Shown: in pieces, positions 56,383-64,000 of the stretch | How positions within the stretch are numbered: position 1 is the stretch's first letter | How the letters are laid out: every line of letters begins with the position of its first letter | NCBI GenBank assembly: GCA_007922195.1 | Contig: ML682001.1 | Span: 1,252,390 to 1,316,389, forward strand | Length of the DNA: 64,000 bases | Source of the DNA: Podocnemis expansa | Taxonomy: Eukaryota > Chordata > Testudines > Podocnemididae | Direction of reading: 5' to 3' | The notes under the pieces: generated by a model | What the model was told of the DNA's origin: nothing | The model's input: the letters and a program-made list of their open reading frames with translations, nothing else | The model's database searches: none | Made by a program: the position numbers and the translations under genes

Positions 56383-56809
56383 GATTATAGGGATCCCATA
56401 GGCTCACTAAATGGGGTCATGTAATGAGTCTACTGAAAGCCTGTGTCATGCTGGTCATCATAGTCATTGTGAAATATATGTGCAGAGCACCGGTAAGGAG
56501 TCATGTACGTATACTGAAAATTACATTCTTAACGTTAGTCAGTTAAGTAAGTTAACAACAGTTGCAAGGAAAGTGAGAACAGATTCTAGCCAGGAAGAAG
56601 AAAGGAAACACTTTTCTCACTGGCAAACCATTGGGTGTTGTATGTCTTCAGCTCAATTGTCTGTCTGGAAAACAATGGACATAACTGGAGCCAAGCAATG
56701 TTTGTTGTCTGAGTCAGGTGCAAGGCAGAGGATTTACAGGAGAAAGGAAGCTCAAGATAAATTGCTGAAGAGGGGTGCTCCTGTGAAAGAAGAAACATAT
56801 TCTGTAACT
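56383..56809. other. Unannotated non-coding stretch
   Basis: A plus frame of 134 codons (56411-56815) has no recognisable domain. Confidence 0.35.
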
Positions 56810-56817
56810 GCATAAAG

Positions 56818-57054
56818 CAGGGGTTCGTAATCTGGTGCTGGAAGGTAGTCCAAAGGGTGCAGGAATGCAGTATAATTTAAATGTAGAATGCCCACCCAAT
56901 ATAGTTCAAACGTGATGTCATCATGACAAACAAAGAAAGACTATACGTGTGCAATTCCACACCATTATATATATGCTTTTTTTTTGGTGGGGGGGCAGGG
57001 TTACCATGTATCTCTGTAGGGGGTGCAGGGCCATTAAAAGATTAAGAACCCCTG
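56818..57054. mobile_element. Non-autonomous hAT-type element
   Basis: Begins CAGGGGTTCGTAATCTGG and ends AGATTAAGAACCCCTG. Flanks GCATAAAG (56810-56817) and GTGTAAAG (57055-57062) agree at 6 of 8. Confidence 0.8.
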
Positions 57055-57235
57055 GTGTAAAGCAAATGAAGAGGTACTGATAGTGGCTTCTTCCAGAAAG
57101 AAGTGAACCGACAGTGTATCTGTTTCATAAAACAGGGATTTTAGCCAGATTTTGTTGAAAATCCAGGGGAAACCTTTGAGTGAGATGAATGTCTTCAAGG
57201 TGGAAGATAACTTGTTAGTTTAGATCTTCAACAGA

Positions 57236-57907
57236 CTGGGGACTGACCTGGTAGGCAGCAGTTCTACAGAAAAGAAGCTTGGGTTACACTGGACAAGAAG
57301 CTGGATATGAATCAAAAGTGCCCCGTTAATACAAGAAAGCTAATGGCATATTAGGCTGCATTAATAGTAGCATTGCCAGCAGATCGAGGGAAGTTGTTAT
57401 TCCCCTCTATTCAGCACTGGTGAAGCCACATGTGGAGTACTGTGTCTGGTTTTGGGCTCCACACTACAGGAACGATGTGGACAAATTGGAGAGAGTCCAG
57501 AGGAGGACAACACAAATGATCAAGGGGGTAGACCACAAGACTTATGAAGAGAGACTGAAGGAACTAGGCTTATTTAGTCTGCAGAAGAGAGAAGAGTGAG
57601 GGGGGATTTGATAGCAACCTTCAGCTACTTAAAGGGATGCTCCAAGGAGGAGGGAACTTGGCTGTTCTCAGGAGTAACAGAGGACAGAACAAGGAGCAAT
57701 GGTTTCAAGTTGCAGCTGATGAGATCAAGGTTGGATAGTAGGAAAAAGTTTCTTACTAGGAGGGTGGTGAAGCATTGGACTGGGCTACCTAAGGAAGTGG
57801 TGGAATCTCCATCTTTGGAGATATTTAAGGCTTGGTCAGACAAAACCCTGGCTGGGATGATTTACTGAGAGTGGTCCTGCTTTTTTTGGCAGGGGGTTGG
57901 ACTAGAT
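57236..57907 (+). mobile_element. CR1 LINE 3' part, left of MITE insertion
   Basis: Encodes the reverse transcriptase C-terminus: [30 protein letters not shown] text near 57430-57515, and an open frame at 57596-57868 with [42 protein letters not shown]. It stops at TTACTGA, and GGGTTGGACTAGAT leads straight into the MITE. Confidence 0.9.
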
Positions 57908-58591
57908 GACTATGTCTACTTTAGGGAGCATTTTTCCAAAAAAGTAATTTCCAAAAAATTATTTTGAAATATATTTGAAATAATTATCTTAAAATAACTT
58001 TTTTTCAAAAATGCTATTTCGGGAGAACATCCAGGGGACTGATCGTTATCCCAAAATATCACAGTTTTTTTTTTTTTTGAAAAAGAAAGTCTACACCAGA
58101 CTTTCTTTTTTCGAAAAAAGAGGAAGGCAATGGAAAAGATAGGCAGGCTTTTTTTCAAGAAAAGACTTTGCCACATCCAGTGGTGGCTTTTTTCAAAAAA
58201 GCTATCTTGAAAAAAGCTTTCTTTCAAAAAATAATTAGGTTTAGCATTCCCGAAAAAAGCTAAACCTGCCAGCTTTTTCAAATTAAAAAGCCTTTTTCTG
58301 AGATAGCTTTTTTGAAAAAAGCCATTGCCAGACGTGGCAAAGGCTTTTCTGAAAAAAGCCTGACTATCTTTTCCATTGCCCTTCTTTTTTTGAAAAAGAA
58401 AGTCTGATGTAGACTTTCTTTTTTGAAAAAACAAGAGCTGCAGTATTTTGGGATAACGAGTGGTCCTCCATCCATTTTCCTGAAATAGCATTTTTGAAAA
58501 AAATATTTTGAGATAATTAATTCAAATATATTTCAAAATAATTTTTTTGAAATTCCTTTTTTTGAAAATGCTTCCGAATGTAGACGCACCC
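57908..58591. mobile_element. Large foldback MITE inserted in CR1
   Basis: Ends GACTATGTCTACTTTAGG and CGAATGTAGACGCACCC, with GAT on both sides (57905-57907 and 58592-58594). The two halves mirror each other around about 58250 for some 300 bases per side: GAAAGTCTACACCAGACTTTC near 58085 against its counterpart near 58397, and GGCAATGGAAAAGATAGGC near 58126 against its complement near 58365. The words are TTTTTTCGAAAAAA and TTTTTTGAAAAAA. The minus frame of 191 codons (57916-58491) is a shadow of this repeat. Confidence 0.85.
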
Positions 58592-58770
58592 GATGTCCCT
58601 TCTAGCCCTATGATTCTATGAATCTCCACCCTTAGGAATCTTAAGGCACAGCTTGACAAAGACTTAGCTAGGATGATGTAGATGGATTTGGTCCTGCTTC
58701 GAGCAGGGGGTTGGACAAGATAATCTCCTGAGGTCCGTTCCAGCTCTAATATTCTATGATTCGAGAAAGT
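58592..58770 (+). mobile_element. CR1 3' tips
   Basis: GATGTCCCTTCTAGCCCTATGATTC resumes the interrupted CR1 and ends near 58620. A second CR1 3' end follows (CTTGACAAAGACTTAGC, GCAGGGGGTTGGACAAGA, CTCTAATATTCTATGATTCG to about 58765). Confidence 0.8.
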
Positions 58771-60409
58771 GTGTTATGCTTTTATTTTATACGTAACCAT
58801 TTGTTTCCAACATCCTTCCTTTCTATCGTTTGAAGCTGTTCTTTGGTAACAAACATACTCTTGTTTTCACTACAATTTTGGCTCAGGGTGTTGTGTTGAG
58901 CAGAGAGGTGACCTTCAGTTAAAGCTAGTTTCATTGGGATTTGTGAATCAGCAAATTCTGTGGGCATTCAGTGGATCTGGACCTGGGCCCTTCGAGGGAC
59001 TCTTGGAGAATTCAGGGGTTGGGGTGTGTCTATCAGTAACTTGAACAGAACAAGCGAGGTCTGGAACGCCGTGCTCGGGAAGGTGGGAAGTTGACACATG
59101 GCAGGCACATGCAAAACTTCCCCATGCTAAGGGCGGGTGGTAGTGGGGTGTCTCACAACACTGGGTACCCTTGGGAAGCGTCAGTGGCTGAGATTTAAAA
59201 TGAACTTTCTCCTGTCACATTCACACCAAGCAGCTCCATGTAGCATCTCATGAGAGCTCTGCCTTTCTTATTTAACTGCCTCTGTGCCAGGGTTCAGGCC
59301 AAAGGATTTGCATAGTCCTAACTACAAAGCATCTTGCCACACACCCTCTTCTGCCTTGTGGAAGTAGAATAAGCTGTGGGCTCTGGCCTAGCACAGGGGA
59401 ACACAATTCCTACCTGTGACACTTTGTTATTGTTAAGCACTGTGCCACGATATTTCTTGAACCTACCCAGAACACATTTTGAATTCCGGGTCTCTAATTT
59501 TCTGTCAGCTTCAACCATTCACCAGTCTTCATTCCAACAAATTGGCTCAGTCCTATTTAGGAAGAGTGTGGTCAGATCTCAGAAACATTCTCCCCATTAG
59601 TTACATCTGAGTCAAGTGTAGGGCTCAGCCTGAGTCCTGCAGCACTGTGTGAGTGTTGAGCAATGTCCTAGTATAATCTTTTATGGATAAAGCAATGAGG
59701 CATTAGTCTGAAATTCCTGGAGACCACTTTTGTCTCAGTTTCCACTGTTTGCCAGTCACTGACACATAACAGTTGTGACACATGCCTGTATGTGCAGTCT
59801 AGTTGTGATGTTCACACTGAGTTCTCATATAGTCTACATGTCAGGCCTCTGGCCAGGGGTCTAGGGACAGCCAGCTGTGGTAATTAAGTCTTGTCTTAAA
59901 TTCTACCTGCATGCATCTATTTCAGAACATGCAATGAACTAGAAAGTAAAATTGGTTAAAACATTGCAATGTCGATTTTAATTGATTTATTCTTTCTGGC
60001 AGAACAACAAGGTGTGTGTGTGGGGGGGAACAACATTTTCACAACAATTTTTCCTAATTGTCAATCAGCTTTTCCAGAGAGAGAAGTGGAAGGAGAGACA
60101 AAAAGGATCTGGTAAAGCATTACATTGAGATCCCATGCAGATGGCAGGAGATGACCTGGTTACAAGTAGTATTTTCAGAGCTTCTTTGTCATAGCTAAGC
60201 ACATCTGTTCCTGACATACCTTGGAAATACTCTGCAAAGTAACAGAATTGTGGTTTTGGACAAACTGGGAGAATTGGACCTTGCTTGTAATGAACTTATT
60301 TGCCTCATTACATTAATTTCCCAGCAACATTCACAGGAAAATTCTTCATTCACTTGAATATTTGCAAAATGCTAATATAAAAAGTCAGTTACTAGGTTTG
60401 TTAATGGCT
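58771..60409. other. Unannotated non-coding stretch
   Basis: No gene or repeat recognised. Confidence 0.4.
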
Positions 60410-60510
60410 ATTATATATTTGAATCGCCATAGCACCTAGGTTTTTGTGTCCAGACAATGTGAAGTCCTTGCCCCAAAGAGGGAAAGGTAGTGGGCTGGAG
60501 CAATGAGAAG
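60410..60510 (+). repeat. MIR-like SINE fragment
   Basis: CCATAGCACCTAGG, GACAATGTGAAGTCC and TTGCCCCAAAGAGGG match the 5' part of the SINE at 53735-53995. Confidence 0.45.
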
Positions 60511-60975
60511 AAGAAGGTTTAGTTGAAATGATGGCTTTTTACTTTCCTGCCAGTGCCAGATGGCAGAGATCTGCATGCATCAGCGCAGAGGCAGGGTTTC
60601 AGAAGGTAGCTGTCACCAAACAGAAGTACTTGGGTGCAGAAATGCTTCGGAGTAATTTCCACGTTTCTCCAGTTTTAAACACTTTCATTCTTGGCCCACC
60701 GGCTCTCTCTTTCTCTACTGCTTCTTTGTCTTTTCTTCTCTGATCTGCTATCTTTCTAGGACAGCCATCATATTTAAACAGTGCAGGTAGTAAGAGGACT
60801 TTTTTTTAAATGAGAATTAAGGTCACCAGACAGTAAGTGTGAAAAATCAGGATGGAACTGGGGAGTCAGATGTGTCTGCATAAGAGAAAGCATTGAAGAT
60901 CAAGACTGTTCCTATACAACTGGGACATCTGGTCACCCTAGCCATAGCAGATAGCTCTTTGTGGCTATGTTAAAA
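60511..60975. other. Unannotated non-coding stretch
   Basis: No gene or repeat recognised. Confidence 0.4.
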
Positions 60976-61022
60976 CAAAAAAGGAGTCCTGTGGCCCTTT
61001 TAAAGAGTAATGAACTTATTCA
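60976..61022 (-). mobile_element. Penelope-like tail fragment
   Basis: AAAAAAGGAGTCCTGTGGCC and AAAGAGTAATGAACTTATT are the distal tail on the minus strand. No core. Confidence 0.55.
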
Positions 61023-61098
61023 TGGCTGTGCTGGGACAGCAGTGGATGGGGAACAGCCAAAAGTGATGAATAATCAAGCAGAAGGAGCTGGTTGTGTT

Positions 61099-61130
61099 AG
61101 GGTCTGTCTACACTTACAATTTAATTTGAA
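61099..61130. mobile_element. Harbinger-type MITE left end cut by CR1
   Basis: GGGTCTGTCTACACTTAC followed by TTTAATTTGAATTC is the left end of a relative of 47693-49756. The CR1 3' terminus begins immediately after. Confidence 0.6.
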
Positions 61131-61218
61131 TTCATAGAATCATAGAATCATAGGGTTGGAAGGGACCCCATGAGGTCATCTAGTCCAACCCCCTGCCAAA
61201 AAAGCAGGACCACTCCCA

Positions 61219-63672
61219 TTAGATCATCCCAGTCAGGGTTTTGTCCAGCTGGGACTTGAACACCTCCAGAGATGGAGATTCCACCACCTCCCTAGGCAGC
61301 TTATTCCAATGCTTCACCACTCGCCTAGTAAGGAAGTTTTTCCTAATATCCAGCCTGGACCGCCCCAGCTGTAACTTGAAACCATTGCTTCTCGTTCTGC
61401 CCTCTGTTACTACCGAGAACAGTCGAGCTCCCTCCTCCTTGGAGCAACCCTTCAAGTAGTTGAAGGTTGCTATCAAATCCCCCCTCAGTCTTCTCTTCTG
61501 CAGGCTAAATAAGCCTAGTTCCTTCAGTCTTTCTTCATAGGGCTTGTGCTCCAGCCCTTTGATCATTTTGGTTGCCCTCCTCTGGACTCTCTCTAATTTG
61601 TCCATGTCCTTTTTGTAGTGGGGAGCCCAAAACTGGACACAGTATTCCAGATGTGGCCTCACTAGTGCAGAATAGAGGGGAATGATCACATCCCTCGATC
61701 TGCTGGCAACACTTCTTCTGATGCAGCCCAGTATGCCATTGGCCTTTTTGGCAGCAAGCGCACACTGCTGACTCATATCCAGCTTCCCATCCACCATGAC
61801 TCCCAGGTCCTTTTCTCCAGTGCTGCTATTTAGCTGATCACTCCCCAGCCTGTAGCAGTACATGGGGTTTTTTCGTCCCAAGTGTAGGATTTTACACTTA
61901 TCCTTGTTGAACCTCATGAGATTCCTCTTGGCCCACTGCTCCAATTTGTCTAGGTCTCCCTGAATCCTGTCCCTGCCCTCTAGGGTGTCTACCGTTCCCC
62001 CCAGTTTGGTATCATCTGCAAACTTACTAAGTGTGCAATCTATCCCATCATCCAGATCATTAATGAAAACATTGAACAGAACTGGCCCCAGGACCGACCC
62101 CTGGGGCACACCACTCGTTACTGCCTGCCAACTTGACATGGAGCCATTGATTCCTACCCGCTGAAACCGTTGTTCTAGCCAGTTTTCTATCCACCTTACA
62201 GTCCATGCATCTAACCCATACTTCCTTAATTTGCCAATGAGAATGCTGTGGGAAACCGTATCAAAAGCCTTGCTAAAGTCAAGGTATATCACATCAACGG
62301 CTCTTCCCGCATCCACAAATCCAGTCATCTCATCATAGAAGGCGATGAGGTTGGTCAGGCATGATTTACCCTTGGTGAATCCATGCTGACTGTTCCTGAT
62401 TACTCTATTTTCCTCCAAGTGTTTCAGGATGGATTCTTTGAGAAGCTGCTCCATGATTTTTCCAGGGATTGAGGTGAGGCTGACAGGTCTGTAATTCCCA
62501 GGATCATCCTTTTTGCCTTTCTTGAAGATAGGTACTATATTTGCTTTTTTCCAGTCCTCTGGCACCTCCCCTGTTCGCCACGAGTTTTCAAAGATAATGG
62601 CCAACGGTACTGCTATCTCATCAGCCAGCTCCCTCAGCACCCTCGGATGTAGTTCATCCGGCCCCATGGACTTGTGCACATCTAGTTTCTTTAAGCAGTC
62701 CCTAACCTGACCTTCTGTCACCAAGGGCCTCTCTTCTTCTCCCCAGTCTACCGTACCTAGTGTAGTGGGCTGGGAGCTGACCCTGCTTGTGAAAACTGAA
62801 GTAAAAAAAGCATTGAGCACTTCAGCTTTTTCCTCATCCTCTGTCACGAGGACGCCTGCCCCATTCAGTAAGGGACCTACACCATCCCTGATCCTCTTCT
62901 TGTTATTGATATACTTGTAGAACCCCTTCCTGTTATCCTTCACATCCCTTGCTAGTCGCAACTCCATTTGTCCTTTGGCCTTTCTGATTTTATCCCTGCA
63001 GTCCCGAGCAATGTCTTTATATGCCTCCTTAGTCATCTGTCCTAGCTTCCACTTCCTGTAAGCGTCCTTTTTATGCTTCAGCTCAGTGCAGAGCTCTCTG
63101 TTAAGCCACAGTGGGCGCCTTCCACATTTGCTGTGCTTTCTCCTTGTCGGAATTGTATCTTCCTGTGCCCTTAGCAGGGTTTCTTTAAAATGCACCCAAC
63201 TCTCTTGGACACCTTTCCCCTTCAGATCAGCCTCCCAAGGGATCCTGCCCATCAGTTCCCTGAGGGAGACAAAATCTGCTTTTCTGAAGTCCAGGGTCTG
63301 TGTTTTGCTTCTTTCCTTCTTTCCTTTAATCATCAACTTGAACTCAATCATTTCATGGTCACTGCTACCCAGGCTGCCATTGACCTCTACTTCCCTGATA
63401 AATTCTTCTCTATTTGTGAGCAGCAGATCGAGAGGCGCAAGGCCCCTCGTTGGTTGCTCCAGCATTTGTACCAGGAAGTTGTCCTCAACACTCTCCAGAA
63501 ACTTCCTGGATTGCCTGTGCACTGCTGTACTGGCCTTCCAGCAGATGTCAGGGTAATTGAAGTCCCCCATGAGAACCAGGGCCTGTGCTCTAGAAACTTC
63601 TGTCAGTTGTCCATAGAATGCCTCATCCACCTCCTCCTTCTGATCTGGTGGTCTGTAGCAGACACCTACCAC
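61219..63672 (-). CDS. CR1 ORF2: AP endonuclease and reverse transcriptase
   Basis: ORF2 nicks target DNA and copies the element's RNA there (target-primed reverse transcription). The 817 open residues begin inside the endonuclease with [14 protein letters not shown] is at about 36-39 and the catalytic [10 protein letters not shown] at about 102-111. The reverse transcriptase follows: [17 protein letters not shown] about 382-398, [14 protein letters not shown] about 428-441, motif [11 protein letters not shown] about 462-471, motif [15 protein letters not shown] about 519-532 and motif [10 protein letters not shown] about 550-558. The C-terminus ends TLTGMI. Residue 1 is a GTG inside the gene, not the true start: the same frame stays open upstream to a TAG at 63778-63780, and beyond it endonuclease text (KNYDVIGITETWWN) continues to the window edge. 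Confidence 0.95.
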   Translation of the reverse strand: MVGVCYRPPDQKEEVDEAFYGQLTEVSRAQALVLMGDFNYPDICWKASTAVHRQSRKFLESVEDNFLVQMLEQPTRGLAPLDLLLTNREEFIREVEVNGSLGSSDHEMIEFKLMIKGKKERSKTQTLDFRKADFVSLRELMGRIPWEADLKGKGVQESWVHFKETLLRAQEDTIPTRRKHSKCGRRPLWLNRELCTELKHKKDAYRKWKLGQMTKEAYKDIARDCRDKIRKAKGQMELRLARDVKDNRKGFYKYINNKKRIRDGVGPLLNGAGVLVTEDEEKAEVLNAFFTSVFTSRVSSQPTTLGTVDWGEEERPLVTEGQVRDCLKKLDVHKSMGPDELHPRVLRELADEIAVPLAIIFENSWRTGEVPEDWKKANIVPIFKKGKKDDPGNYRPVSLTSIPGKIMEQLLKESILKHLEENRVIRNSQHGFTKGKSCLTNLIAFYDEMTGFVDAGRAVDVIYLDFSKAFDTVSHSILIGKLRKYGLDAWTVRWIENWLEQRFQRVGINGSMSSWQAVTSGVPQGSVLGPVLFNVFINDLDDGIDCTLSKFADDTKLGGTVDTLEGRDRIQGDLDKLEQWAKRNLMRFNKDKCKILHLGRKNPMYCYRLGSDQLNSSTGEKDLGVMVDGKLDMSQQCALAAKKANGILGCIRRSVASRSRDVIIPLYSALVRPHLEYCVQFWAPHYKKDMDKLERVQRRATKMIKGLEHKPYEERLKELGLFSLQKRRLRGDLIATFNYLKGCSKEEGARLFSVVTEGRTRSNGFKLQLGRSRLDIRKNFLTRRVVKHWNKLPREVVESPSLEVFKSQLDKTLTGMI

Positions 63673-63777
63673 AACATCCCCCTTGTTGCTCTCCCCTCTA
63701 AACTTAACCCACAGACTTTCAACTGGCTTGTTTCCACTTTCATAATGAAGCTCTGAGCAGTCATAGAGCTCCTTTAC

Positions 63778-64000
63778 CTATAGTGCTACTCCTCCCCCTT
63801 TCCTTCCCTGCCTGTCCTTCCTGAACAGTCTATACCCATCTATTGCAGAGCTCCAGTCATGCAAACTATTCCACCACGTCTCTGTTATCCCAATCACGTC
63901 ATAGTTCTTTGTCTGCGCTAGTGCTACCAATTCCTCCTGCTTGTTTCCCAGGCTCCTTGCATTTGTGTATAGGCACCTAAGATACCCAGCTGATTGCCCT
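63778..64000 (-). pseudogene. CR1 ORF2 endonuclease N-terminal part, one stop
   Basis: Read on the minus strand in the same frame as the 817-residue frame: LYTNARSLGNKQEELVALAQ, then KNYDVIGITETWWN with the catalytic Glu of ETWW, then DRQGRKGGGVAL and a TAG stop (63778-63780) where the family continues into Y-V-K-E. This single nonsense codon is the only visible lesion in this copy. Confidence 0.85.

Larger units (their letters stand above)
61131..64000 (-). mobile_element. Young CR1 LINE, runs off right edge
   Basis: The 3' terminus is the typical repeated ATTCTATGATTCTATGA at 61131-61155. The 3' untranslated part is short (about 85 bases), and the rest is ORF2. The 5' side is still in the endonuclease at base 64000, so ORF1 and the promoter lie outside. 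The long open frame and near-consensus 3' end mark it as the youngest LINE in the window. Confidence 0.96.

Noticed and set aside
57916..58491. 191-codon minus-strand frame, Phe/Lys rich
   Set aside because: It lies wholly in the foldback MITE; the composition is the translation of TTTTTTGAAAAAA words.
63190..63756. Plus-strand frames of 188 and 156 codons near 63086-63756
   Set aside because: Antisense shadows of the CR1 ORF2 on the minus strand.

Overview
The window looks like intergenic DNA from a sauropsid genome, most likely a turtle. The evidence is the mix of CR1 LINEs, PIF/Harbinger DNA transposons with many short non-autonomous relatives, hAT-type short elements, MIR/CORE-like SINE remnants and a high-copy Penelope-like repeat. 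Arrays of TTTCGAAA-type palindromic MITEs made me think of softshell turtles, but species cannot be fixed without a database search. I found no host protein-coding exon, tRNA, rRNA or CRISPR. All convincing coding sequence belongs to transposable elements.

Layout. Positions 1-9 kb hold scattered MITEs (593-983, 3711-4177, 5499-5855), a palindrome next to a TG microsatellite (2859-3083) and a hAT-type element with a perfect 8-bp target duplication (6271-6640). Positions 9-22 kb are rich in a Penelope-like 3' tail repeat, including one copy that keeps the end of its reading frame (14402-14860), plus CR1 and MIR fragments. Positions 22-30 kb carry two TTTCGAAA MITEs, hAT-type elements and old LINE/SINE pieces. 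Positions 30.1-32.5 kb are AT-rich, nearly free of repeats and may contain conserved non-coding DNA. Positions 32.5-35 kb are a nested MITE cluster followed by a decayed CR1. Positions 35-47 kb hold hAT-type elements, inverted Penelope-like dimers and an unclassified repeat present twice. A complete but dead Harbinger transposon lies at 47693-49756. A degraded CR1 is at 50140-51905. A CR1 split by a large foldback MITE is at 57236-58770. The right end (61131-64000, minus strand) is a young CR1 with an 817-residue open endonuclease/reverse transcriptase frame, running off the window.

How the parts relate. CR1 copies supply reverse transcriptase, and their 3' tips serve as insertion targets for MITEs. 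The Harbinger element shares its GGCTATGTCTACAC-type ends and short internal palindromes with the MITEs, so it or a close relative is the likely source of their mobility. The Penelope-like tail carries a hammerhead-ribozyme-like core (CTGATGA, 6-bp stem II, GAAA, NUH site, GCAT/ATGC stem I). It recurs at least fifteen times, several times as head-to-head inverted dimers. This is the most interesting signal in the window.
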